Of a stretch of 64,000 bases of DNA, positions 33,715 through 42,925 are shown in pieces. Each line of letters opens with the position of its first letter. Position 1 is the stretch's first letter. A program made the translations under genes and the position numbers. The notes below the pieces were generated by a model that saw nothing but the letters and a program-made list of their open reading frames with translations, was not told the origin of the DNA and made no database searches. The stretch is from DASVNK01 sp036383895 (GTDB lineage: Bacteria > Verrucomicrobiota > Verrucomicrobiia > Limisphaerales > SXQI01): the NCBI GenBank assembly GCA_036383895.1, contig DASVNK010000018.1, positions 1-64,000 on the forward strand. The letters are read 5' to 3'.

Positions 33715-34557
33715 GTGGACAATGGGTTAATCGTGCCACCGGGCGAGATGGTGAGTGCGGGCGGAACGCGTTTTCATGTGCGCCGATTTGGCAGCAGCTC
33801 AGAGAGAACATTCATTTTGGAGGCGGGTCTCACGATGTTCTCGAGTTGTTGGGCGTGGATTGCGCCGGAGTTGGCGAAGCTCGGGATGGTGATTGCGTAC
33901 GATCGCGCCGGATTGGGCTGGAGTGAAGAACGGCACGGGTTGCGCGACGCCAAGCAAATCGCGGAAGAACTCACTGGCTTGAGTGCGGCGCTGAACGTTT
34001 CGGAGAAAAAGGTTCTAGTGGGCCATTCGATGGGCTCGTTTTTCAATCGTGCAGTGCTGAAGCAGAATCCGGGGTTTGCAAATGCGGTGGTGTGGTTGGA
34101 TCCAACGCACCCGCGGCAGTTGGCGCACAGCCGGCGTATGCAGCGCCTGTTCTTTTATCTGGAAGCTGCGAATCGGCTCGCGGCGGGTGATTTGCCAACG
34201 GTGACGCTGAGCCTGATTTCGCACCTCGAAGGATTGCCACCGCAGGAGTTTCAGGCAGTAAAAACGTTCCTCGAATCAGCACGCCATTTGAAGGCGACGG
34301 CTCGCGAAGCGCGGGCGTGGAAGATGTCGGCCGAATATATTCACGACACGAGTCTGGGCGACATCCCGCTGTTGGTTATTTCGGCGCAGAAGAACGCGTT
34401 GCGCAGATGGGGCGAGTATCAGAAGGAATTGGCGGCAGTTTCGAATCGGGCTGAGCATGTGACGTTCACCGAAATGTCGCATCTTTCAATGCTCTCAAAT
34501 CGAGAGCAGGCGCTGAAAGTGAGCGAGAAAATTGCGCAATTCGCGGCGAAAATCTAA
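33715..34557 (+). CDS. Alpha/beta-hydrolase
   Basis: A 280-residue alpha/beta-hydrolase. It has the oxyanion-side start (FILEAGLTMFSSCWAWIAPEL), the strand-turn VIAYDRAGLGWSE, the nucleophile elbow LVGHSMGSFF (catalytic Ser), an acidic residue near LLVISAQKN and a late His (TEMSHLSML). Substrate unknown. GTG 33715 is chosen since AAGGAGG sits at 33701-33707, 7 bp upstream; a TTG at 33697 would lie inside the ribosome-binding site. Its end overlaps the convergent haem-protein gene by 4 bp. Confidence 0.82.
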   Translation: MDNGLIVPPGEMVSAGGTRFHVRRFGSSSERTFILEAGLTMFSSCWAWIAPELAKLGMVIAYDRAGLGWSEERHGLRDAKQIAEELTGLSAALNVSEKKVLVGHSMGSFFNRAVLKQNPGFANAVVWLDPTHPRQLAHSRRMQRLFFYLEAANRLAAGDLPTVTLSLISHLEGLPPQEFQAVKTFLESARHLKATAREARAWKMSAEYIHDTSLGDIPLLVISAQKNALRRWGEYQKELAAVSNRAEHVTFTEMSHLSMLSNREQALKVSEKIAQFAAKI

Positions 34558-35852
34558 CTGGACGAACGCTGGCTGGCCGCAGTTTTCCACGCGGAAGGTA
34601 AATCCGATTTTGTTTCAGCAAGAATTTCCAGGATGGCGCGACGATCTTCGTTTGAAAGAGAGTTGTAGGCTTCACTGCTGTCTTTGCTGGTCAGCACATT
34701 GAACATCTTCGCATACACTTTTTCTTTTACCGCGCTCGGCAAAGCATTGAATGCCTCTGAATAGATCAGGTAGCTGCACGGATACTTGAACATGCGGACG
34801 GCGAGATCGAAATCCCGCAGCGAACGGCCTTTGCTATCCCGGACGGCGAGCTTCTCAAAATCGCGCTGGAAGCTCGATGAGCCGGAGACTTTCGCGGTGA
34901 GCGGGGCTTCGTCGGCGAAGAGGAGGTAACGGACGAAACCATCGACGATGGAACGAAGATAATTCACGTGGCCGTAGGTTTTCTGCATGATCATCGCTTC
35001 GTAGTTGAGGCGCGCGATGTAGTTGTGCATGTGGGTTTGATGCTCGAAAACCATGAGAGCGACGATATCGCTGCCCGGGGATTTGTATTTGCCGGTGTTT
35101 ATGAACTTCGCGAGGTCCTCAATGTTTCCGGAGTGGTTTGGTTCCTTCGCCTGCTTCTGAAATGCCGCTTTGCCGATGAGATTTCCCCGATGAGTTTGAT
35201 CGCCGTGGGTGCCCGTCACGTACCATCCGCCCCAACGTTCTTCGAAGGGGGTGCGATGATTGACCTGGGAAGTTCCGCTGGCGAGATCGATTACGCCATC
35301 CTCATCAGTTTGAAACGAACGGACGAGATGGCCGGGCACGCCCATGCTCTTGGTGGAGGCGTGACATTCGAGACATTGGTCGGTGCGTTTGAAAGCGGGT
35401 TTATCTAGTTTCTTCTGCTCGATCGTGTAGAAGACGCCGCCCATTTTTGGATCGGCGACGGAAACTTCGATGAGCGGCGCGCCTGGAATCCAGCCGATGT
35501 AAACGTCGTCATTGAAGAAGAGGGCTCGTGGATTGTCCGGTGAAATGCGTTCGCGCTGCAGGGACGTTTTCGAGAAGACCAGCATCTGTGAGGAATCCGG
35601 AATATCCAATTCCTTCAGCAGCGCCGGCAGGTAGCCGTATTTGTCGTCCCAAGGGAGAGAGGCATCGCCGGTTTCGAGTTTTTTTTGCAACCGGCTGATG
35701 GCACTGTCGGGCTGCGCTTTCGTGTAGCCAATCGTGTCTTCATCGAGCGGAATCAGGTGCGTGGCGCCCTGAAAATCCGAGGCCTGTGCCGGTAGGCACT
35801 GGGCAGCCGTTAACCAAGCGAGTGCAATGTAGTTATGGAATCGCGCGAACAA
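34554..35852 (-). CDS. Secreted c-type haem protein, unknown role
   Basis: A 432-residue protein with a Sec signal peptide (YIALAWLTAAQCLPAQAS). One c-haem motif is present, CLECHASTKSMGVPGH (~residue 166), with a GVFYTIEQKKLDKP approach. The rest (e.g. HQTHMHNYIARLNYEAM) contains several His/Met that could be distal ligands. It resembles cytochrome-like proteins found in Verrucomicrobial and Planctomycete genomes beside DUF1549-type genes, but I cannot place it in a named family. It probably acts in the periplasm in electron transfer or catalysis. Confidence 0.7.
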   Translation of the reverse strand: MFARFHNYIALAWLTAAQCLPAQASDFQGATHLIPLDEDTIGYTKAQPDSAISRLQKKLETGDASLPWDDKYGYLPALLKELDIPDSSQMLVFSKTSLQRERISPDNPRALFFNDDVYIGWIPGAPLIEVSVADPKMGGVFYTIEQKKLDKPAFKRTDQCLECHASTKSMGVPGHLVRSFQTDEDGVIDLASGTSQVNHRTPFEERWGGWYVTGTHGDQTHRGNLIGKAAFQKQAKEPNHSGNIEDLAKFINTGKYKSPGSDIVALMVFEHQTHMHNYIARLNYEAMIMQKTYGHVNYLRSIVDGFVRYLLFADEAPLTAKVSGSSSFQRDFEKLAVRDSKGRSLRDFDLAVRMFKYPCSYLIYSEAFNALPSAVKEKVYAKMFNVLTSKDSSEAYNSLSNEDRRAILEILAETKSDLPSAWKTAASQRSSS

Positions 35853-35925
35853 AGCGGCAACAAATTAGCACATGTTCCAGCGATGTGCAGAGTGACATTT
35901 TTTGCGAATCGCGAGGCTTTTCTGG

Positions 35926-38622
35926 CTACTTGGGGTCCCGTTGCGGGCGGGTATCTCCCTCACCTGGAGCCGTGGTCGCCTTCTTGCGCGCAGCGGTAAA
36001 GCCGAGAAAACCAACAATGAGAACACCGGCGATGATTGAGGCAAAGCTGATGTAGAGACCACGTTTCGGCACGCTGTAGTTGAAGGCGACTTCGTGTTTT
36101 CCGGGCGACAACTGCACGCCGCGCATGATGTGATTGCAGCGGAGCAGGGGTTGCGCCTGGCCGTTGACCGTTACGCTCCAATCGTCGTCCCAACGGTCAT
36201 TGAGGAGCAGAATTCCTGGGGCGCTGTTTTCGACCTGAAGTCGCCATTCGCGAGGTTCGTAGGAAACGATCTGCACGTTGTTGGTGCTAGCGGTTGCGCT
36301 GGCGCTGTTTGTAGAAGAAGCGGGGCCGGAGCCGTTGACGATGAGCGTCTCGTCAGGATCAAAGGTGAGGGAGGAGAGTTCCTGCAAGGCAGCAACATCA
36401 TCCGAAACAGTTCGCCAGGAGTTGTAAAATTTTGCGCGTGGCAGTGCTCCGGTGAATTCGATGATAGCCATTGCACCATTTGTGGAAATTTCGGCGCTGA
36501 GGTCATCGAATGTGGTGACGGCGGTGCGTCCTGGCTTTGGAACGAAGTTGAACTCGGATTTTACCCGGAAGCGCCTTTGCTGCGCGTCGAGCGCCAGGTT
36601 CAATACGTCGACGAGTGCCTTATCGCCGAGGATCCATCGTGTATTCGTTAATTCCCAGAGGCGGCGAGGCAGGTGAAGTTCTTGCGCGCTTTTTGGCATG
36701 AAAGCGGACATGAATGCCTGGTCGAGTTCGGGAACGCGCGGCATCTGGCTGATGTCGAGGGATTGAATACGGTAATATTGGAACTGGTGTTGCAACCATT
36801 CGTTGTAGAGTGAGTGCAGGATGTATTGGTTCTGCGGATTCAACTGGGCGTTCGGAATGAGCGCCTGGACGAAGTCGCCAAGGTTCGTGCCCATAGGATG
36901 AGTCTTGGTGGTGACGCGGCGTTCGAAGGGTTGTTCCTTTAAGACGGCGAGGAGGGAACTCAGTTCGTATTTATCTTTATAGTTGTAATGTACGACCCAA
37001 GGTTTGTTCGCGCGGTACAGATCGGTCACGAGAATCAAACCGAGTGCGATGGTGAGCCAGTTCAGGCGAGGGCCAGCGAACCATCCGCTGAGGGCGAGGA
37101 GAATGACCGCGACACTGGCGGCGGCAAAGAGAAGGGACCAACGCACTTCGGCGAGGCTGAATTTGTGGATGGCGGTGGCGTCGGCTTCCGAAAAGCCGAT
37201 GGAGGCGATGTGTTTGCGCACTTCAGTTGCGGAAGAGCTGTAAATTAAGAAGCCGAAAAGAAACGCGGCGAGGAGGGCGACAAGAACCTGACCGTAACGG
37301 CGCTCGTAGACGAGGCCGGACTTCCACCAGGTGGTAACCGCGAGCTTTGCGGATTTGGCGGTTTGCAGTGCGGATTGCTGATAACGGCGGTAGAGAAGTT
37401 CAACCCCGAAGCCGAACAGGACGAGCACGGCCATTTGGAACGGGAGCAGATATTTAATCGGGTTCCGGATGGTCGAAAAGTAAGGAAGGGAATAGACGAT
37501 TTTGAAGAACGGAGCGTGCCGGCCGTAGGAGAAAAACAATGAGATTACGCCCACGACAAACCAAAACCAGATCATCCGCCGTTCGAGGTCGGAGAGCGTT
37601 TTGGATTTACCCCAGGCGCATAGGACTGGAAAGATCGCGAGCAAGCAAACGAGCACGCCTGCATACTCTCCTGAGCCGGAGTGACGCGGCATGCCTCGGC
37701 GATGTTTTTCCCAGCCGGGTTGCTGGCCGACTGCGCCCCAGTATTCGCCACCCTCAGGAGTATCCATGCGGTAGCCGTATATACCGGGGATGATGATGCG
37801 GAGCGTTTCGGCTTTAGGCAGACTCCATTGAGTTGCCCAGTCCCAACGTTCTTCTTTCGTTTTGTTGTCTTGGGCAGTGCCGCTGACGCCCTGGATTTGG
37901 GTGGTGATGAGACTGTGGAGCGTTTGCGCGGCTAAGAGAGCGGCACAGACCGCCATGATCGCGACGAAGGCGGCGCCAATGGTTAATTGCCGCACCTTCT
38001 TTGGCCCGCTGACATAGGTGAGGAAAATAAGCCAGCTTGCCACGTAAAGGCTCATGATCGCGCCGTTATCGAAACCTTCCGCGATGCCCATTCCAACGCA
38101 GAGCCCGGCGAGAATCACGTGCAGGATATTTCGGCGGGGCGAAGCCAGCAGACCCATCGCAACGAAGGAGGAAGCGAAGGTAAGGGTGAGAGACCCGAGT
38201 CCCCAGCACGCGTAGGAAAACGGGTGGGTGTTGAAGGCGACAGCGAAAGCGCCCAAGATGCAAGTCGGCGTTGAAAGGCCGAGTTGCTTGAAAAGGAACC
38301 ATCCCGATAGGCCGAGAATAAGCAGTGTTAACGGCACATAGAACTTTAAGAAACCGACCGGACCGAGCAGAAGGAAGAGACCTGTGCTTACGTTCGGCGT
38401 GGCAGTTGGCTGTTCGGACCCGATCCAGTTAAGATCCTGCCAAAACCCGCTGAAACTGCCACTCACCCACTGCCATTGTGAGGCGATGTAGCCCAAGGGG
38501 CCATCACTGGAAAACATCACCTGCGAAGCGGAAAAACTTTTGGCGAAAGAAATCGCCAGGATGAGCAGCAGGAAAACAGTTACTGCGACTAAACCGCGCG
38601 CCGTTGATATCGGTGACTTCAT
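35926..38622 (-). CDS. YfhO-like polytopic membrane protein
   Basis: An 898-residue protein with about 12 helices, an extracytoplasmic domain (~560-830) and a C-terminal helix before a short basic tail. The layout and phrases such as LGAFAVAFNTHPFSYACWGLGS, FFSYGRHAPFFKIVYSLPYFSTIRNPIKYL and LLLNDRWDDDWSVTVNG...LRCNHIMRGVQLSPGKHEVAFNYS match YfhO-type proteins, GT-C-fold relatives linked to lipid-linked glycosylation of wall polymers. It lies just downstream of the glycan cluster (16 bp after the GT2 gene), so a role in glycan transfer is a reasonable inference. Confidence 0.75.
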   Translation of the reverse strand: MKSPISTARGLVAVTVFLLLILAISFAKSFSASQVMFSSDGPLGYIASQWQWVSGSFSGFWQDLNWIGSEQPTATPNVSTGLFLLLGPVGFLKFYVPLTLLILGLSGWFLFKQLGLSTPTCILGAFAVAFNTHPFSYACWGLGSLTLTFASSFVAMGLLASPRRNILHVILAGLCVGMGIAEGFDNGAIMSLYVASWLIFLTYVSGPKKVRQLTIGAAFVAIMAVCAALLAAQTLHSLITTQIQGVSGTAQDNKTKEERWDWATQWSLPKAETLRIIIPGIYGYRMDTPEGGEYWGAVGQQPGWEKHRRGMPRHSGSGEYAGVLVCLLAIFPVLCAWGKSKTLSDLERRMIWFWFVVGVISLFFSYGRHAPFFKIVYSLPYFSTIRNPIKYLLPFQMAVLVLFGFGVELLYRRYQQSALQTAKSAKLAVTTWWKSGLVYERRYGQVLVALLAAFLFGFLIYSSSATEVRKHIASIGFSEADATAIHKFSLAEVRWSLLFAAASVAVILLALSGWFAGPRLNWLTIALGLILVTDLYRANKPWVVHYNYKDKYELSSLLAVLKEQPFERRVTTKTHPMGTNLGDFVQALIPNAQLNPQNQYILHSLYNEWLQHQFQYYRIQSLDISQMPRVPELDQAFMSAFMPKSAQELHLPRRLWELTNTRWILGDKALVDVLNLALDAQQRRFRVKSEFNFVPKPGRTAVTTFDDLSAEISTNGAMAIIEFTGALPRAKFYNSWRTVSDDVAALQELSSLTFDPDETLIVNGSGPASSTNSASATASTNNVQIVSYEPREWRLQVENSAPGILLLNDRWDDDWSVTVNGQAQPLLRCNHIMRGVQLSPGKHEVAFNYSVPKRGLYISFASIIAGVLIVGFLGFTAARKKATTAPGEGDTRPQRDPK

Positions 38623-38637
38623 GAACGTCCTAAGAGG

Positions 38638-39699
38638 CTACCCGAGAAGCTTCCGTTTCACAGTCAGAAAGGCTTGATGCGCTATTCGCCTGGCGACACT
38701 CATCGTAAATCGCAATTTAAATCCGATCGAACGCTCGCGGAGCGACGCTTTAATCGCGTCAATTTCCTCCTGCATGTTCGCGCCCATACGCTTACCGAGA
38801 ATAACGATGATCACGCAAAAAGCATGGTATTCGATCCAGTCAATTTCCGCCCTGACACCGGCGCGTTTAAATTTGGTGAAGAAGTCGTAGAGCACGTTGT
38901 TGAGCCAGAGCCATTTGCATTTTACGGGAGCGTATGATTGGATTTCTTCCGTTGTCACTGGCAATTCATTCAACCAGCGAGCTGTGAGGGCGGCTTTCTT
39001 GTAAGTGGCTTGCCCGACCGAATACTTGGTTTCTGCCATCCAATTGTTCGGTATGTAAACGAGGGGTGCTTTGATGAAGTACATCGAATCCACCTGCGAG
39101 AGCAAAAGAAACGCGGACGAATAATCCGGGGTTACGTAGGAGTAAACCAATCCGGTTGGGCTGCTTTGTCTCGCGGCGCGGAGGAGTTCCAACGGCGCGC
39201 ATGAGTCGAGACTTTTAGGTAGTAGCTTGTAGAACTCGCTGGAGAACGTGCAAAAGGCGCGGATTGTTTCTTCCGTTGTCCAACGCTCTACTGCTGGGAG
39301 TATCGGAGGGTCAGGGATGCTCGGCCCCTTCGCGAAACTGATATCATACGAAAAGATTGCGTTCCCAAAACGATTCGCGCATTCAACAAGAATCTCCAGC
39401 GCGTTGCGCACCAGACGCATCTTGTCTTCAAGTATCAGCACCCATTGGCCCTGCGCCTGCGCAAGCGCATTTTCCCAATTTTCATGCATCGGCAATTTGC
39501 CGGATGTCCGGAAATATCGGATCCGCGGGTCACCGTACTTCGCAACTGCATCTCTCGTGGCGCTTTCGGAGTCATCGTTATCCGACACAATGATCTCTAA
39601 ATCCCCGTAGGTTTGTGCGAGCGCACTTTCGATCGCGCCTCCCACGATTTCGGAGCGATTTTTAGTCGGAATTAGAATTGAAAAACGCGGAGCGGCCAT
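38638..39699 (-). CDS. Family 2 glycosyltransferase
   Basis: A 353-residue GT-A enzyme. The N-terminus FSILIPTKNRSEIVGGAIESAL is the nucleotide-sugar fold, IIVSDNDDSES is the first acidic turn, and QWVLILEDKMRL takes the DxD-like place (EDK). The C-terminal ~100 residues have an amphipathic basic segment, possibly for membrane contact. ATG 39699 is chosen over an upstream extension to 39744. Member of the cluster DegT-GNAT-CmcI-GT2-YfhO; it probably adds the unusual sugar made by the upstream enzymes. Confidence 0.85.
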   Translation of the reverse strand: MAAPRFSILIPTKNRSEIVGGAIESALAQTYGDLEIIVSDNDDSESATRDAVAKYGDPRIRYFRTSGKLPMHENWENALAQAQGQWVLILEDKMRLVRNALEILVECANRFGNAIFSYDISFAKGPSIPDPPILPAVERWTTEETIRAFCTFSSEFYKLLPKSLDSCAPLELLRAARQSSPTGLVYSYVTPDYSSAFLLLSQVDSMYFIKAPLVYIPNNWMAETKYSVGQATYKKAALTARWLNELPVTTEEIQSYAPVKCKWLWLNNVLYDFFTKFKRAGVRAEIDWIEYHAFCVIIVILGKRMGANMQEEIDAIKASLRERSIGFKLRFTMSVARRIAHQAFLTVKRKLLG

Positions 39700-39710
39700 C
39701 GAAGAAATTC

Positions 39711-40490
39711 TCAAGCGCGGCGCTTCAGAAAAGCATCCGGCCAATAGGTCACGCGATTCGTGACCTTTCCTTCGTTAAACAGAAACTTCGGTTCGCCATG
39801 CACGAAGTCGGGGTGGTTTTTCGCGAATTCGAGTGCTGCTTGGCGCGGGTTATTCCAGTGCCAATCAGGATTCGTGCGCGGCGCCCCTTCCACCCATTCC
39901 ATTATGCCATCCATGGCCACGATGTACGAGCCGGGAGTAACGAAACTGGAGTAAGCGTTCAGTTCAGCCAACGTATGTTCCTTCGTGTGGCAAGAATCGA
40001 GGCAAACCAGGACCGTTTCGCCCGGTTTTATCTGGCGTTGGACCGCATTGACAGTTTTTGCGTCGATTGAACTGCCTTCGACCAAAGTTATGTAGGGCGC
40101 GAGAAAATGGCTTTCGATAGCCAAGCGATTGTGCGGGCGAATTTCGATATCGATCCCCACTACTCTCCCCTTGCCCATCGCTTTGCAAAGTGAAGCGTAG
40201 AAGATGAGCGAACCGCCGTGCGCTACGCCGGTTTCGACGATGACGTCAGGCTTAACGTCGAACACGATTTCCTGAATGCGCATCATGTCGTCGGGAAGCT
40301 GGATGATCGGCCGGCCGAGCCATGAGAAACTATACACGTACTTGGTGTCCCAACCGGCGCGCAGCCAGGTTTGAGAGATCAGGTCAAAGCCTTCCGCAGA
40401 GTCGATCTTCGCCTGCACCCGGCCTTCCGAAGTCTCCGCCGACACCTCGCCAGCTTCCAGATCAACGTTCAGTTTCTTAACTTTTCTCAT
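39711..40490 (-). CDS. CmcI-like (cephalosporin hydroxylase family) methyltransferase
   Basis: A 259-residue SAM-dependent enzyme. Key blocks are SFSWLGRPIIQLPDDMMRIQEIV, the SAM fold PDVIVETGVAHGGSLIFYASL, VVGIDIEIRPHNR, SSIDAKTV and VLVCLDSCHTKEHTLAEL (metal/acid turn), as in CmcI and rhamnosyl O-methyltransferases. In glycan loci these enzymes O-methylate sugars. Overlaps the stop of the GNAT gene by 14 bp, with ATG 40490; a longer frame to 40559 overlaps too deeply. The name in databases is historic; hydroxylation is not implied. Confidence 0.85.
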   Translation of the reverse strand: MRKVKKLNVDLEAGEVSAETSEGRVQAKIDSAEGFDLISQTWLRAGWDTKYVYSFSWLGRPIIQLPDDMMRIQEIVFDVKPDVIVETGVAHGGSLIFYASLCKAMGKGRVVGIDIEIRPHNRLAIESHFLAPYITLVEGSSIDAKTVNAVQRQIKPGETVLVCLDSCHTKEHTLAELNAYSSFVTPGSYIVAMDGIMEWVEGAPRTNPDWHWNNPRQAALEFAKNHPDFVHGEPKFLFNEGKVTNRVTYWPDAFLKRRA

Positions 40491-41145
40491 CGCAAAGAGC
40501 AGGGTCGATTCGCATGTAGACCAATTGCACCGCTGAGCTTGCGGCAGAATCGTCTTCAACCCAAGTCACTTTATTCTTCTCGTCGGCACTCTTCCGCAGC
40601 GGCACTCGCTTAAACTCGCGAAAGCCAAGTTTTTTATAGAAGCCGACCGCCGGATTATCCGACCGAACGCGAACATGTATCTCGTGCAGGCCGAGATCGT
40701 GCCGCGCCCATGAAAGCAGCGCCTTCAACGCAGCCGCCATCGTTCCAGGGGGAGCATCCCCGCCCCGCACAATTGCATCAGCCTCAACGTAAGATTTCTC
40801 CCAATCAATGAAGGCAATGCCCATGTAGCCAAAGGTGCGTGAGTTCAGGTCGTCCAGCATGAACAAGATGCGCGTGTCGTCCGGGCCAACCGTATTCACC
40901 AGCCACTCGCGGGTTTGGCGGTCGGTAGCCTGGAATTCGTTGAGGAACGAACTAACGAACTTATTCCGCCACTCGGACAGGCAAGCAACATCCGCGGGAT
41001 TCAACCGGTCTGCAGTTGTTGCGACCGGCCTCAGCAAAGCCTTGAGGGGGCGTCCCACCGCCAGACGTGGCGTAGCGCCCGGCCCGCCTGCAGAGCTTTT
41101 GAAATACCGCAGAAGCGATCGCCCGTTCAAATCCGCACCGCTCAT
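40477..41145 (-). CDS. GNAT-family acetyltransferase (amino-sugar type)
   Basis: A 222-residue protein. The C-terminal two-thirds is a GNAT domain (LFMLDDLNSRTFGYMGIAFID, WARHDLGLHEIHVRVRSDNPAVGFYKKLGF). The end has a poorly conserved tail. It starts by overlapping the stop of the DegT aminotransferase gene (ATGA, 41142-41145), which suggests it acylates the amino group placed by that enzyme, as in dTDP- or UDP-4-amino-sugar synthesis (compare PseH/WecD). Inference from context. Confidence 0.78.
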   Translation of the reverse strand: MSGADLNGRSLLRYFKSSAGGPGATPRLAVGRPLKALLRPVATTADRLNPADVACLSEWRNKFVSSFLNEFQATDRQTREWLVNTVGPDDTRILFMLDDLNSRTFGYMGIAFIDWEKSYVEADAIVRGGDAPPGTMAAALKALLSWARHDLGLHEIHVRVRSDNPAVGFYKKLGFREFKRVPLRKSADEKNKVTWVEDDSAASSAVQLVYMRIDPALCDEKS

Positions 41146-42266
41146 TTGTAGTACGCTGAAATCGCATCGACCACTCGATCCAGATCTTCCTGTGAGATCC
41201 GAGAGTTCAGCGGCAGTGAGAGAATCTCTTTCCCGACTTGATCGGTAACTGCCAAATCACCTTTGCGGCACTCTTTGAACAAGCTAAACCAGTGGCCCGG
41301 CTGCCAGTGAATGCCAGTATCGACGCCTTTCTCTGAAAGGAATGAGCGTAAACCGTCGCGCGATTCCGCAGGCACCCGGATGTAATAAAGGAACGGTGTG
41401 ATATCGACAAAATCAGTTTTCGGCACGCGGACGCCCGGCACTTTGCTGAGCCGGTCGTTGTAATAAATGCAAGCCTTTCGCCTCGTTTCAGAAATGCGAT
41501 CCATTTTCTTCAACTGAGCGACGCCCATTGCACCGTGCAAATTAGCGAGATGATATCGGAAGCCGAGTTGCTTCACGTCGTAGGTCCAGGCGCGCTGGTT
41601 TTTGTACATCAGCGAAGTCGGCTGCCCCATGCCGATGAGCCGCATCTCCTGTAGCGACTTGAGTTCGGCCTCGGTCCTTACCACTAGTGCGCCGCCATCA
41701 ATGCACGTAATCGTTTTTACCGGATCAAAACTGAACATGCAAATATCGGAAAAACTTCCGACTTTCTTTCCCTTGTACTTCGATCCAATGGAATGCGCAG
41801 CGTCGTGAAAAACTCTAAGTCCGTGTCGCGCCGAAAAGGCGTTCACAGCGTCGTGGTCGCAGAGTACGCAGTCATAATCCATCGCTATGACCGCTTTCGT
41901 TCTAGGGCTGACCAACTGTTCGGCTTTGGCGACATCGATGCACAACGATTCGGGATCAATATCGCAAAAGACCGGTGAAGCGCCGTTTGCAAGGATGGCC
42001 TGAAAATCAGCCACGTTGTTGAACGCTGGAGTGATGACCTCGTCACCCGGCCCGACCCCTGCCAGCCGCAAGCCCAAATGGATCGCGGCGTGCCCGGTGC
42101 TCACCGCAGCAACATACCTGTCTTCCGCGCCGATGAAGTTCTTTAACGCCTGCTCAAATTCACCGACGTACTGGCCCATTCCCAGCCAACCCAACTCGAG
42201 CGCTTTGACCGCCGCGTCGATCTCCTCTTTCTCAATGAGCGGTTTGAATACCGGCAAAGTTTCCAT
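41142..42266 (-). CDS. DegT/DnrJ/EryC1/StrS aminotransferase
   Basis: A 374-residue PLP enzyme that moves an amino group onto keto sugars. Signature parts are AVSTGHAAIHLGLRLAGVGPGDEVITPAFN (PLP phosphate site), FHDAAHSIGSKYKGKKVGSFSDICMFSFDPVKTIT (the Lys of the VKTIT stretch forms the Schiff base) and the C-terminal TGIHWQPGHWFSLF loop. Typical of perosamine, viosamine or bacillosamine pathways. It is the first gene of the minus-strand glycan cluster; the nucleotide-sugar dehydratase it needs is not here (the epimerase at 14646 is far away). Confidence 0.9.
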   Translation of the reverse strand: METLPVFKPLIEKEEIDAAVKALELGWLGMGQYVGEFEQALKNFIGAEDRYVAAVSTGHAAIHLGLRLAGVGPGDEVITPAFNNVADFQAILANGASPVFCDIDPESLCIDVAKAEQLVSPRTKAVIAMDYDCVLCDHDAVNAFSARHGLRVFHDAAHSIGSKYKGKKVGSFSDICMFSFDPVKTITCIDGGALVVRTEAELKSLQEMRLIGMGQPTSLMYKNQRAWTYDVKQLGFRYHLANLHGAMGVAQLKKMDRISETRRKACIYYNDRLSKVPGVRVPKTDFVDITPFLYYIRVPAESRDGLRSFLSEKGVDTGIHWQPGHWFSLFKECRKGDLAVTDQVGKEILSLPLNSRISQEDLDRVVDAISAYYK

Positions 42267-42462
42267 ACAAACGCTAGCACCAGACTTTCTACCCGGTCGC
42301 TTTTGCGAAATAAGAGAGCGGAATCTAGCGAAGATTCGCGTCCAAGCCAGCAGTTTCTAAACCTCTACTGCCTTCGCTCAAAGTCTCCAAACGATCGTTC
42401 AAAGCTCCGAATGCATAGGGGGCAGGAATTTCCTGAGTTCCCGAACCAACTGGAAGCTCTTT

Positions 42463-42681
42463 ATGCTGCGCGGCTTTGGGATGAATTGGACGACGACGAA
42501 GGTGCCGTTGTGGCAGATAGATTGTGAGAACTTTCGTAGAACTATGCGGCCCTTTGAGCTGCGGGATGTAATTGCTCCGGAGCACCTGGAGTTCGTGCAG
42601 CATTTCGCCGCCCGGTACGAGTTGGAAGTAGAGGAGAAAGGCACCACGATGCTCTTCCGTCCAAAGCTCTCCGGGAAATAA
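42463..42681 (+). CDS. Small hypothetical protein
   Basis: A 72-residue frame, acidic and soluble-looking in its second half (PFELRDVIAPEHLEFVQHFAARYELEVEEKG). No family is recognised. A 124-residue frame on the other strand overlaps it but is basic and untidy, so the plus strand is preferred. Start might be ATG 42481. A fair chance exists that neither is real; the gap between the glycan cluster and the ilv promoter is otherwise empty. Confidence 0.35.
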   Translation: MLRGFGMNWTTTKVPLWQIDCENFRRTMRPFELRDVIAPEHLEFVQHFAARYELEVEEKGTTMLFRPKLSGK

Positions 42682-42706
42682 GGTGCTTTTCGCCCTCAAA
42701 ATCTCA

Positions 42707-42736
42707 TTGACCGGCCACGGAAAGTTCGATTACTGT
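42707..42736 (+). promoter_or_regulatory. Promoter of the ilv leader
   Basis: TTGACC (42707-42712), an 18-bp spacer and TACTGT (42731-42736). The expected start is near 42743, only about two bases before the leader-peptide ATG, so the leader peptide may be read from a nearly leaderless RNA. Confidence 0.55.
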
Positions 42737-42744
42737 CCGCGCCG

Positions 42745-42795
42745 ATGAATTTTTTGGCCGTAGCGCTACTGGTTCGCGTAGTCGTTGTAGACTGA
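42745..42795 (+). CDS. ilv attenuator leader peptide
   Basis: A 16-residue frame, MNFLAVALLVRVVVVD, with six Val and three Leu codons and a TGA stop. It begins just after a promoter and is followed 40 bp later by a strong intrinsic terminator, then ilvN. This is the layout of the ilvBN leader of enterobacteria, where a ribosome stalled at Val/Leu codons prevents terminator formation. Four Val codons in a row before the stop make charged tRNA-Val (and Leu) the likely signal. A strong reading from sequence, though expression control is not shown. Confidence 0.75.
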   Translation: MNFLAVALLVRVVVVD

Positions 42796-42834
42796 CGCGG
42801 CCTGGTGCTTCTGGTCAAAGTTGCTCGCAGGTCG

Positions 42835-42872
42835 CCCGCCGTTCCGAAGAGGGAACGCGGGTTTTTGATTTT
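42835..42872 (+). terminator. Attenuator terminator upstream of ilvN
   Basis: CCCGC (42835-42839) and GTTCC (42841-42845) pair with GGAAC (42852-42856) and GCGGG (42857-42861), with one bulged C and a six-base loop, then TTTTTGATTTT. An alternative pairing of GCGGCCTG (42797-42804) with CAGG...CCGC (42828-42839) would take away the left arm and could be the antiterminator. Confidence 0.75.
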
Positions 42873-42925
42873 GCGGGCATGTTTGGCGCTCGCAGAAGAA
42901 GATCTCGGGCGAATCCAGACGCAAT

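Noticed and set aside
42325..42699. 124-residue minus-strand frame upstream of the DegT gene
   Set aside because: Basic, untidy sequence with no motif; it overlaps a more protein-like short frame on the plus strand. Neither is strong.
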